Assembly (NCBI GenBank): GCA_965200035.1 | Contig: OZ241334.1 | Coordinates: forward strand, 2,046,001-2,110,000 | Length of the DNA: 64,000 bases | Direction of reading: 5' to 3' | From: UBA1952 sp965200035 | GTDB lineage: Bacteria > Bacteroidota > Bacteroidia > Chitinophagales > Chitinophagaceae | Shown here: piece after piece, positions 25,923 to 33,855 of the stretch | Layout: every line of letters starts with the position of its first letter | How positions within the stretch are numbered: the stretch's first letter is position 1 | Program-made: the position numbers and the translations under genes | Notes under the pieces: generated by a model | The model's database searches: none | Seen by the model: only the letters and a program-made list of their open reading frames with translations | Told to the model about the DNA's origin: nothing

Positions 25923-26924
25923 ATGGGATCATTAAACAATAAAAAAGTAATCATCACCGGCGCTGACGGATTCATCGGCAGCCATCTGGTAGAGCGGCTG
26001 CTGCAGGAAGGCTGTAAGGTCAAGGCTTTCTGCTACTACAATTCTTTCAACTCATGGGGATGGCTGGATACCCTGAGCAGCGGGACGCTCGCGCAGATCG
26101 AAATCTTCAGTGGAGATGTCAGGGACCCCAATGGGGTGCGCACTGCCCTGAAAGGCGCTGATGTAGTCTTTCACCTGGCAGCACTGATTGCTATTCCATA
26201 CAGCTATCATTCGCCGGACTCTTATATAGATACCAATGTGAAAGGCACCCTCAACATTGTGCAGGCAGCCAAAGACTTGGATATTGAGCGGGTACTTGTA
26301 ACCTCTACTTCAGAAGTATATGGCACTGCGCAGTACATTCCTATTGATGAAAAGCATCCGCGCCAGCCGCAATCCCCTTATTCTGCCTCTAAGATCGGTG
26401 CGGACTGCATTGCTGATTCTTTTTACCGCAGCTTTGATCTTCCCTTAACCATTGTCCGTCCATTCAACACATTCGGCCCGCGCCAGTCTGCACGAGCAGT
26501 TATCCCAACCATTATTACCCAACTCCTGAATGGGGTTGAAAGCATCAAGCTGGGTGATCTGACGCCGACGCGGGATCTGCTTTATGTAAAAGATACTGTA
26601 AACGGCTTCGTGGAAATCGCCAAATCAGATAACCTGATCGGGCATGACTGCAATATAGCTACCCAGACAGAGATCAGCGTCCGGGATCTTGCGCAGACCC
26701 TGATCGACCTCATCAATCCGGCCGCAAAGATCGCACAGGATGAGGAGCGCCTGCGTCCTGAAAAAAGCGAAGTATTCCGCCTCTACGGCAGCAATGAAAA
26801 GCTGAAGCAGCATACCGGCTGGGAGCAGCGGTACAACCTGCGGCAAGGGCTTGCCGAAACGATCGAATGGTTCCAGAAGCCGGAGAACCTTAAGCAGTAC
26901 AAGGCTGATATTTACAATGTATAA
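25923..26924 (+). CDS. LegB-like NAD-dependent sugar-nucleotide 4,6-dehydratase (SDR)
   Basis: 333 residues. Extended SDR with VIITGADGFIGSHLVERLL (NAD site), VTSTSEVYGTAQYIPIDE and PYSASKIGADCIADSF (catalytic Tyr and Lys). The segment AFCYYNSFNSWGWLDTL is a strong mark of the LegB/PtmB-type subfamily, which makes a 4-keto-6-deoxy sugar from GDP- or UDP-GlcNAc on the way to legionaminic acid. The other legionaminic genes (C4 aminotransferase, NeuB-like synthase, CMP transferase) are absent around it. The PtmE-like nucleotidyltransferase gene lies two genes downstream, suggesting a GDP-sugar branch that stops before the nonulosonic acid. Confidence 0.85.
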   Translation: MGSLNNKKVIITGADGFIGSHLVERLLQEGCKVKAFCYYNSFNSWGWLDTLSSGTLAQIEIFSGDVRDPNGVRTALKGADVVFHLAALIAIPYSYHSPDSYIDTNVKGTLNIVQAAKDLDIERVLVTSTSEVYGTAQYIPIDEKHPRQPQSPYSASKIGADCIADSFYRSFDLPLTIVRPFNTFGPRQSARAVIPTIITQLLNGVESIKLGDLTPTRDLLYVKDTVNGFVEIAKSDNLIGHDCNIATQTEISVRDLAQTLIDLINPAAKIAQDEERLRPEKSEVFRLYGSNEKLKQHTGWEQRYNLRQGLAETIEWFQKPENLKQYKADIYNV

Positions 26925-26933
26925 AGTTTTTTC

Positions 26934-27782
26934 ATGACGATCATACTGACCGGTGCATCCGGCTTTCTGGGCGCAGCTCTGGTTCCTTTACTGGAAAATG
27001 CAGGACATGCCCTTATTGCCGTAGAGCGCAAGGCAGGACTGGATATTCTGGACTGGAGCAAAATCAATGCACTCCCGGCCTGTGATAGGGTTATACACCT
27101 AGCGGCGCAAAGCTATGTGCCGGATGCCTATACGCACCCACGGGATTTTTACGAGACAAATGTGACTGGCACCCTGAACATGCTGGAGCTGGCACGAGTG
27201 CGTCAGGCCGGGTTCATATTTATCAGCAGTTATGTATATGGCCACCCGAAATATCTGCCTATCGATGAAATCCATGAGATCGCCGCAGTAAATCCTTATG
27301 CACAATCAAAGATCATGGGCGAAGAGCTATGCAGGGCCTACCACCGGGATTTTGGGCTGGATGTAACGGTATTCCGCCCATTCAATATTTACGGGATCGG
27401 GCAAAAGGACCACTTCCTGCTGCCCAAGATTCTTAAGCAGGCAGCGGAAGGCGGTATGATTACGCTGTTCGATCCCCGTCCTAAAAGGGACTACGTGGAA
27501 GTCCGTGATGTGGCACGGGCTATACTGGCTGCTGTGGAGCGGCCGGTCAGCGGGTACGAAGTGTTTAACATAGGCAGCGGCGCCAGCTATTCGATCGAAG
27601 AAGTGGTTGACCTGGTGCGGCCCTGCTATCCGGCTCCATTAAAGACCGAATATCTGAATAATTTCAGGCCGGATGAGATTCTGGATACCATATGCGATTA
27701 TAGTAAAGCTCGGAAACTCCTGAACTGGAAGCCTGAGATCTCACTGGAAGATGGATTACGGCAAATGGCTTCAAGCCTTTAA
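26934..27782 (+). CDS. NAD-dependent epimerase/reductase of the SDR superfamily
   Basis: 282 residues. The Rossmann start is IILTGASGFLGAALVPLLEN, followed by VIHLAAQSYVPDAYTHPRDF, an SSYVYGHPKYLPIDE segment and YAQSKIMGEEL with the catalytic Tyr-x3-Lys. It keeps R-P-F-N-I-Y-G and the RDYVEVRDVARAI block of extended SDRs. It is shorter than the dehydratase upstream and could reduce or epimerise the 4-keto sugar that enzyme makes. Ten bases separate it from the preceding gene and eleven from the next, so all three form one functional block. Confidence 0.85.
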   Translation: MTIILTGASGFLGAALVPLLENAGHALIAVERKAGLDILDWSKINALPACDRVIHLAAQSYVPDAYTHPRDFYETNVTGTLNMLELARVRQAGFIFISSYVYGHPKYLPIDEIHEIAAVNPYAQSKIMGEELCRAYHRDFGLDVTVFRPFNIYGIGQKDHFLLPKILKQAAEGGMITLFDPRPKRDYVEVRDVARAILAAVERPVSGYEVFNIGSGASYSIEEVVDLVRPCYPAPLKTEYLNNFRPDEILDTICDYSKARKLLNWKPEISLEDGLRQMASSL

Positions 27783-27793
27783 AATTAAAATTT

Positions 27794-28888
27794 ATGCATA
27801 TACCTGTCTTTACAGAGCGGATAAAAAAAGTCATCATTCCATCAGACGCTACCATTTTGAATGCACTGCGGCGAATGGACGATCTACAGGTAAAGCTGCT
27901 GATCGTTACAGAGAATCATTTGTTTAAAGGGCTGGTAAGCATTGGTGATATTCAGAGAGCCATCATACGCAATGTCTCGCTTGAAGAAAAGATCAGCGGC
28001 ATTCTCAGGCAAGGAATCATTTACGCAGATGCCGGTACACCTTTTGAATCTATCCGGAAAGATATGCTCAGTCACCGTATGGAGTTTATGCCGGTTGTCA
28101 ATGAATACAATGAATTATTGACGGTACACTTTTGGGAAGAAATATTGGGTAATGAAAAAGTGACGCACGCTACCCATCTCAATCTCCCTGTAGTCATCAT
28201 GGCGGGAGGTAAAGGAACCCGCCTGAAACCAATCACCAATGTACTGCCCAAGCCCCTCATCCCTATCGGTGATAAGACCATTCTGGAGCATATTCTGGAC
28301 AAATTCCTGGAGGTCGGATGCAGTAATTTCCTGATGTCGGTCAATTATAAGGCAGAGATGATCATACATTATTTCGATACCCTGAATAATGATCAGTATC
28401 AGATTGAATATTTTAAGGAAGGTACTTTCTTGGGCACCGGAGGCAGCCTGCATCTGCTGAAAGGCCGCCTTACCGAAACATTCTTTGTTACCAACTGTGA
28501 TATTATTGTAGAAACAGATTATTCAGAGATCTATAACTACCATAAGACCCATCAGAATGATATCACCATTGTAGGCATTATTAAACATTATCCGATCCCG
28601 TATGGTGTTTTAGAAACAGGCAAGGATGGAAGGTTGCTCGGCATGGAAGAAAAACCGGATCTGACCTTCAAGATCAACTCCGGTATGTATATTCTGGAGC
28701 CTGCGATGCTGGATCGTATTCCCGACGGGCAACATTACCATATCACCGAGCTGATTGATGACATCAGGCTGAACGGTGGTAAAGTAGGAGTATTCCCGGT
28801 GAGCGAAGGCGCCTGGATGGATATTGGCGAGTGGAAAGAATATAATAAGACGATCACCAAAATGGGTTATCCTCAGTTAGAGTTTTAA
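27794..28888 (+). CDS. CBS-domain sugar-phosphate nucleotidyltransferase (PtmE-like)
   Basis: 364 residues. Two CBS motifs make up about residues 10-115 (ATILNALRRMDDLQVKLLIV, FKGLVSIGDIQRAIIR; FMPVVNEYNELLTV). The nucleotidyltransferase domain starts at LPVVIMAGGKGTRLKPITNV with L-P-K-P-L-I-P-I-G following, then FVTNCDIIVETDY and the C-terminal AWMDIGEWKEYN. This CBS-plus-transferase layout is that of PtmE, the glucosamine-1-phosphate guanylyltransferase of Campylobacter legionaminic acid synthesis, and of related enzymes. Paired with the LegB-like dehydratase it suggests GDP-linked amino sugar production. CBS domains could bring adenylate regulation. Substrate is inference. Confidence 0.87.
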   Translation: MHIPVFTERIKKVIIPSDATILNALRRMDDLQVKLLIVTENHLFKGLVSIGDIQRAIIRNVSLEEKISGILRQGIIYADAGTPFESIRKDMLSHRMEFMPVVNEYNELLTVHFWEEILGNEKVTHATHLNLPVVIMAGGKGTRLKPITNVLPKPLIPIGDKTILEHILDKFLEVGCSNFLMSVNYKAEMIIHYFDTLNNDQYQIEYFKEGTFLGTGGSLHLLKGRLTETFFVTNCDIIVETDYSEIYNYHKTHQNDITIVGIIKHYPIPYGVLETGKDGRLLGMEEKPDLTFKINSGMYILEPAMLDRIPDGQHYHITELIDDIRLNGGKVGVFPVSEGAWMDIGEWKEYNKTITKMGYPQLEF

Positions 28889-28922
28889 AAAATCTAGGTA
28901 AATTTAAATTTTTCAAAGGTAA

Positions 28923-29876
28923 ATGCTGGTTTCGGTAATTATTCCAAATTATAATCATGCGAAATATCTCACACAGCGCATTGATTCTGTGCTCGGCCAG
29001 TCCTTTCAGGATTTTGAGCTGATCATTATGGATGACTGCAGCACAGACAATAGCAAATCTATCATAGAAAAATACCGAAGCGATTCTAGAGTAAGCAGCA
29101 TAATATATAATGAGACAAACTCCGGCAGCACCTTCAGGCAGTGGAATAAAGGCTTGTCAATAGCAAGAGGCAGCTATATATGGATAGCCGAGAGTGATGA
29201 TACCTGCGCACCGACGTTTTTGGAAACGATGATAAAAGTATTGTCAACATGCCCTAAAGCATCTATGGCGTATTCCAATAGTTACCGGATAGATGAATCA
29301 GGACAGGTACATGGAATATGGAATGAAGCTTATAACAAGCCGGAATTTGATAAATTCAAAGACAATTTTATTATGGACGGCGCTCAAATGGCGGCGTCCT
29401 ACATGTCTTATATGAATATTGTCCCCAATGCCAGCGCTGTAGTATTCAGAAAAACGGCTGCAGAGGCCGCCGGCGGGGCACCCGAAGATTTTCGTTTAGT
29501 GGGCGACTGGATTTTCTGGATAAGACTGATGCTGCTGGGCGAGGTTATTTATTTTGCCAGGCCGCTCAATTATTTTCGCTTTCATAATGCCACCGTGCGC
29601 AAATTAAGTGAACGGAACGGCACAGCACTATATGAAGCAACACATGTAATTAAGTTTCTGAAATCGAAAGTGGCTATTGATCCACTGGTAAATGACGACA
29701 GCCTTAAATACCTGCTCTGGATGTGGCGAAGGGCGTGCATTGCAGGGCAGCTTTCGGTCAGGCAGAAGTATGATATGTATCAGGCCATTAGAGAATTATA
29801 TCCCGGAGCGGGATTTCTCATTGCAAGGGAGTATATCAATAATGTACTGCGTATCTATCCTAAGAATCGGTCTTAG
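28923..29876 (+). CDS. Glycosyltransferase, family 2
   Basis: 317 residues. VSVIIPNYNHAKYLTQRIDS and ELIIMDDCSTDNSKSII are the GT2 nucleotide-binding strands; SYIWIAESDDTCAPTFLETM holds the metal-binding acidic motif near residue 90. FRLVGDWIFWIRLMLLGEVI is the acceptor-side acidic segment and is followed by NYFRFHNATVRK, a common end of this GT2 subgroup. Soluble, no membrane helices. Part of the long co-directional operon; no terminator is seen in the short gaps on either side. Confidence 0.9.
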   Translation: MLVSVIIPNYNHAKYLTQRIDSVLGQSFQDFELIIMDDCSTDNSKSIIEKYRSDSRVSSIIYNETNSGSTFRQWNKGLSIARGSYIWIAESDDTCAPTFLETMIKVLSTCPKASMAYSNSYRIDESGQVHGIWNEAYNKPEFDKFKDNFIMDGAQMAASYMSYMNIVPNASAVVFRKTAAEAAGGAPEDFRLVGDWIFWIRLMLLGEVIYFARPLNYFRFHNATVRKLSERNGTALYEATHVIKFLKSKVAIDPLVNDDSLKYLLWMWRRACIAGQLSVRQKYDMYQAIRELYPGAGFLIAREYINNVLRIYPKNRS

Positions 29877-29948
29877 CTTATTTTAAGCCCTGTTCATACA
29901 TCTTTAAAATAATGGAAAAAAAGCTATTCGCCTATTCTGCCAGATAGT

Positions 29949-30812
29949 ATGATTTCAATTATTATCTGCTCAAAAGATCCCATGCTGTTTGCAAAGGTTT
30001 CCCGGAATGTGGAAGCCACTGTAGGTGTGCCTTATGAAATAATTGGCATTGATAACAGCAACGGTGAGCTCGGAATATGCGCTGCCTATAATAATGGGGC
30101 GCGGCAAAGCAAATACAATGTCCTCTGCTTTATGCACGAAGATATTCTTATCCACACTTCAGGTTGGGGCGGCATAATAGAAGCGATTTTAGCGGATGAG
30201 GCAATTGGCCTTACAGGGGTTACCGGCAGCAAATATATGGTAGATGCCCCCTCCCCTTGGTGGGGCGGTAGCCTTGAGTTTTGCCGGCGCAATGTGATCG
30301 AAAACTACCAGGACGGGCACACAGAACATATTCTTCAAAATCCGGATAATCTTCGCCAGGAAGAGGTGGTTGCCATTGATGGTCTGTTTATGTGTACCCG
30401 GAAAGAAGTATGGCAAGACAATCCTTTTGATGAAGTGAACTTTCCGCAATTCCATATTTATGATATTGATTTTTCCGCGCAGATTTCCCGGCGTTATAAG
30501 ATCGTTGTAACGTATGAATTGCTGATTGAGCATTTCTCCCAGGGTTCTTTCAACAAGGGATGGATAGCAGGCTCTGTGAGGTTTTATGAAAAATGGAAGC
30601 ACCGCCTACCCGTATCAGTTGCGGAGACTACCGTTAGCCAACGCAAAAAAATCAGAGGTAATGCCTGGATAGATTTTTGCAGCAGTATGCTGAAGGCAGG
30701 CAGCGATCCCGGCGCTGTATGGAGATGCTTGGCAAGCAGCATTTATTACAGCCATTTCAGCAGGCGCAACCTGTGGATGATCCGTGCATTGCTTTTAAAG
30801 AGAAAAAGATGA
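29949..30812 (+). CDS. Glycosyltransferase, GT2-like (Glyco_tranf_2_5 type)
   Basis: 287 residues. The start ISIIICSKDPMLFAKVSRNV and EIIGIDNSNGELGICAAYNN fits the less common GT2 branch in which the DDGSTD motif is IDNSN. VLCFMHEDILIHTSGWGG gives the metal-binding acidic pair near residue 65, and VAIDGLFMCTRKEVWQD with FHIYDIDFSAQI is the acceptor end. The last part is basic with LWMIRALLLKRKR. Its stop overlaps the start of the following GT4 gene (ATGA), so both are likely made together. Confidence 0.87.
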   Translation: MISIIICSKDPMLFAKVSRNVEATVGVPYEIIGIDNSNGELGICAAYNNGARQSKYNVLCFMHEDILIHTSGWGGIIEAILADEAIGLTGVTGSKYMVDAPSPWWGGSLEFCRRNVIENYQDGHTEHILQNPDNLRQEEVVAIDGLFMCTRKEVWQDNPFDEVNFPQFHIYDIDFSAQISRRYKIVVTYELLIEHFSQGSFNKGWIAGSVRFYEKWKHRLPVSVAETTVSQRKKIRGNAWIDFCSSMLKAGSDPGAVWRCLASSIYYSHFSRRNLWMIRALLLKRKR

Positions 30813-31945
30813 GGATCGCATTTATCTCTACGATGGAAGGAGCGCCGTGGGGAGGCAGTGAATATCTGTGGTCGGCTGCCGCCCTGCGCGCTTTGCAGGA
30901 AGGCCATCAGGTATTCTTTGATACTGCCCGCTGGCCGGAAGTGCATCCCACCCTGCAGGGGCTACTGGCCAAAGGCGCTGTAGCCTGTTTCCGGACACCC
31001 TACAAGCATCAGTTGCACCACCGCATAGCCGGTAAGCTGGGAAATCTGCCTCACAAATATACCCGGGAGCTATCCCGGCTTATTCATTTCCGGCCCGATG
31101 TGCTGGTCATCAGCCAGGGTGCAGCTTTTGACATTGGAACCGAAAGGCAGGTACTACAATTCCTGAAAGAAACAGATATTCCTTTTTTGATCATCTGCCA
31201 TAGCTACCACGTTGGCCAGGTGCTCCCAAAGGAGATGCGGCAAGATCTGGCAGTAGTCTATCTGAAAGCCAAACAGCTGCTGGTTATCAGCAATAGTCAG
31301 GCAGAAATAATGCAGCAGCAGCTGGCATATCAGTTACCCAACATAAGCCTGGTAGCCAACCCACTGAACATAGCCGTTCCTGAGGCCATGCCCTTCCCCG
31401 CTGGAGACCGGGCTGCATTTGCAATGATCGGGCTCCTTTCAGCGCCTGTAAAGCGGCAAGACCTGGTTATCCGGTTGCTGAGCGGCGATAGCTGGAAAAA
31501 GAGAGACTGGATATTGAATATTTACGGCACAGGACCCGATGGTGCCTATCTTGAAGAACTGGCAAAGGAGCACAAGATAAATGGGCAAGTAATTTTCCAC
31601 GGCCATGAAGGAGATGTAAAAAGTATCTGGAAAGTAAATGAACTGCTGCTGGTTGCTTCCCCTATAGAGACAGGTCCCATGGTACTGGCCGAGGCAATGG
31701 CCTGTGGCAGGCCTGCAGTAGCCACGCCTGTAGGCAATGTGACTAGTCTGATCATCCATGGCACAAATGGATGGATCAGCAGGGATTTTGACGAAACCGC
31801 CTTTGCTTTTGCTTTGGAGGAAGCCTGGCAAAAACGGGTTCACTGGTCGCAGGCAGGAGTAGCGGCTTACTGCTCAGCATTGAATAAACTGGATATGGAT
31901 GCGGCAGGCACATTTCTGAGTATTATCGGGAAGGCTGCCTCTTAA
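30809..31945 (+). CDS. Glycosyltransferase, GT4
   Basis: 378 residues from the ATG at 30809, chosen because it opens the conserved start RIAFISTMEGAPWGGSEYLW and overlaps the upstream stop by four bases; the frame is open further up but that part lies inside the preceding gene. The C-terminal half shows AFAMIGLLSAPVKRQDLVIR and LLVASPIETGPMVLAEAMAC, the EX7E donor site, then GRPAVATPVGNVTSLI. A retaining GT-B enzyme acting in the cytoplasm. Sugar specificity unknown. Confidence 0.9.
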   Translation: MRIAFISTMEGAPWGGSEYLWSAAALRALQEGHQVFFDTARWPEVHPTLQGLLAKGAVACFRTPYKHQLHHRIAGKLGNLPHKYTRELSRLIHFRPDVLVISQGAAFDIGTERQVLQFLKETDIPFLIICHSYHVGQVLPKEMRQDLAVVYLKAKQLLVISNSQAEIMQQQLAYQLPNISLVANPLNIAVPEAMPFPAGDRAAFAMIGLLSAPVKRQDLVIRLLSGDSWKKRDWILNIYGTGPDGAYLEELAKEHKINGQVIFHGHEGDVKSIWKVNELLLVASPIETGPMVLAEAMACGRPAVATPVGNVTSLIIHGTNGWISRDFDETAFAFALEEAWQKRVHWSQAGVAAYCSALNKLDMDAAGTFLSIIGKAAS

Positions 31946-31977
31946 AACTTAATTATTATTATCAATAATTTCAAAAC

Positions 31978-32982
31978 GTGAAAATATCTGTTATCACCTG
32001 TACCTACAATCCCGATTACCGGATTATATCCCGTACTCTGGCTGCCGTCGCAGCGCTGAAGCGGCCGGACGGTATGGAAGTGGAATACTTGCTGGTTGAC
32101 AACAACAGCAGCCCGGCAATCAGTCAGCGCTCTGAATTCAGCGAATTCCTGATGCAGCACAGCACTTGGGTCAGATTAATCCGTGAATTAAAGCCCGGTC
32201 TGGCGCATGCGCGCATTGCCGGCATGCAGGCAAGCACAGGCGAGATTATCATTTTCTTCGATGATGACAATGAGCCGGAAGCAGATTACCTGATTCAGTT
32301 GGATGCTTTACGGCGACGGTATCCTGAGGCAGGCATCTGGAGTCCCGGCAATATATGGGTGGATTTCATAGGCCGGCCGGATCGCTGGACGCAGGCCCAT
32401 GCCCTCGAAAAGCTGCAGGAGATACATCTGGACGAAGTAAAGCTGAGCTATAATCCCCACGGGTTCGAATATATTCCCTATGGCACCGGGATGATCGTGG
32501 AGCGGGAGATACTGGAGGAATATGCGCGGCTTTTTCTATCCGGCGCCTATACTGCATCTGACCGAAGTGGTAACTCGCTGACCAGCGTCGGCGATGTTCA
32601 GATCGTGTATACAGCACCGAAATTCAATAAAGCGGTTGGCAGAGCGCCTGTCCTGAAACTGCGGCATATGATCTCTGAAGGCAAGAGTAATTTTAAGTAT
32701 ATCCGGCGGCTGTATTATGGCTGTAGCCTCGAAGAATATCCGGTTAAAGTACAAAGCTTTCCGGATGAGCAACATGAGCAGCCCGCACCCTTCCGGGATA
32801 CGGTCCGGTTTTTCACATACAATTCCTATTATTTCCTGAAGATGGCCGTTGCACAGCGTAATTTTAAAAAATGGCAATGCCAGACGGCTGCCATGATCGC
32901 TACGCAGGAAGGTAAATACATCTATCATAAAGCTCCTTTGCCTTGGTACATGAGGGTCCTGAAAACAGGACTAGCTTTGTAG
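31978..32982 (+). CDS. Glycosyltransferase, family 2 (GTG start)
   Basis: 334 residues. It starts with GTG at 31978, the first codon of KISVITCTYNPDYRIISRTL. EYLLVDNNSSPAISQR is the nucleotide strand; EIIIFFDDDNEPEADYLIQL is an expanded metal-binding motif near residue 95. The middle has EYIPYGTGMIVEREI and a DRSGNSLTSVGDVQIVY acidic segment as expected for the acceptor side. Likely an inverting enzyme of the polymer backbone or branch. A 32-base AT-rich gap separates it from the previous gene. Confidence 0.9.
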   Translation: MKISVITCTYNPDYRIISRTLAAVAALKRPDGMEVEYLLVDNNSSPAISQRSEFSEFLMQHSTWVRLIRELKPGLAHARIAGMQASTGEIIIFFDDDNEPEADYLIQLDALRRRYPEAGIWSPGNIWVDFIGRPDRWTQAHALEKLQEIHLDEVKLSYNPHGFEYIPYGTGMIVEREILEEYARLFLSGAYTASDRSGNSLTSVGDVQIVYTAPKFNKAVGRAPVLKLRHMISEGKSNFKYIRRLYYGCSLEEYPVKVQSFPDEQHEQPAPFRDTVRFFTYNSYYFLKMAVAQRNFKKWQCQTAAMIATQEGKYIYHKAPLPWYMRVLKTGLAL

Positions 32983-33032
32983 TGAAAGATTCATACATGG
33001 ACCTCCCCTCTTTAACTTATTAATGTTATTTC

Positions 33033-33842
33033 ATGAAAATATTTGCGATTAGCGTAGTAAAGAACGAAGCAGACGTCATTGAGAGCAATCTGAAAGCTGC
33101 TGTTGAATGGGCTGATAAAATATTTATCCTCGACAATGGCAGCACAGATGGCACATGGGAGAAGGTGCTGGCCATGAAGAATGATGTGATTACCCCCTGG
33201 AAGCAGGATCCTACGCCATTCCGCGACAGTACCCGAAGCAGTGTTTACAACGAGTTCAGGCATCTTGCCAGTCCCGGTGACTGGTGGTGCATCCGCCTGG
33301 ATGCAGATGAGTTTTATGCAGAAGATCCACGCGCTTATCTGGAGGCGGTCCCGGCAAGGTATCATTATACCTGTGCCCGTTTCATTCAGTTTCACCTTAC
33401 GCCCGAGGATGTGGCCGGGTATCATTTTACAGGCGACTTTAAAGTGGACAAGCCTCATATTCCGCATTTTGCAAAAACAGCCTGGGTAGAAGCCCGCTTT
33501 CTGCGGCACCGCAATGGGCTGGTTTGGCGACCCGAAAGCAGCTTTCCAAGGCATATGGGCCTTGTCTATCCGAAGCTGATCGTTGTGCTGCATTACCAGT
33601 ACCGGTCGCCGGTACAGGTGCAGCGCAGGCTCGACGTTCGCCACGCCGCTATCGCCAACGGCCATCATTCGCCGCATGTTAAAGAGCGTGAATGGCAGGA
33701 AGTATTGGTATCGCGCGACCGGGTCTATCACTTAAATGATCAAGTTAACTTTACATCTATCCCCGTTGAAATCAGTTATCTCCATAAGCCATATATCTAC
33801 TGGATCAAGCGCATCCTGCATGGATTGAAGATATTGCCTTAA
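33033..33842 (+). CDS. Glycosyltransferase, GT2-like (Glyco_tranf_2_4 type)
   Basis: 269 residues. The opening IFAISVVKNEADVIESNLKA and KIFILDNGSTDGTWEKVLAM is characteristic of the GT2 branch that begins with VKNE. The metal site is WWCIRLDADEFYAEDP near residue 90. HYQYRSPVQVQRRLDVRHAA and a basic C-terminus (IYWIKRILHGLKILP) follow. Such proteins are frequent in O-antigen and capsule clusters. It is followed 13 bases later by the secreted beta-helix gene. Confidence 0.85.
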   Translation: MKIFAISVVKNEADVIESNLKAAVEWADKIFILDNGSTDGTWEKVLAMKNDVITPWKQDPTPFRDSTRSSVYNEFRHLASPGDWWCIRLDADEFYAEDPRAYLEAVPARYHYTCARFIQFHLTPEDVAGYHFTGDFKVDKPHIPHFAKTAWVEARFLRHRNGLVWRPESSFPRHMGLVYPKLIVVLHYQYRSPVQVQRRLDVRHAAIANGHHSPHVKEREWQEVLVSRDRVYHLNDQVNFTSIPVEISYLHKPYIYWIKRILHGLKILP

Positions 33843-33855
33843 GTCCTCATGCGCT

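Noticed and set aside
30677..30808. Longer start of the GT4 gene at 30677
   Set aside because: This part lies inside the preceding GT2 gene, and the ATG at 30809 opens the conserved GT-B start with an ATGA overlap.
33012..33731. Open frame of 239 codons on the minus strand
   Set aside because: Antisense to a clear GT2 gene; composition is that of a shadow frame.
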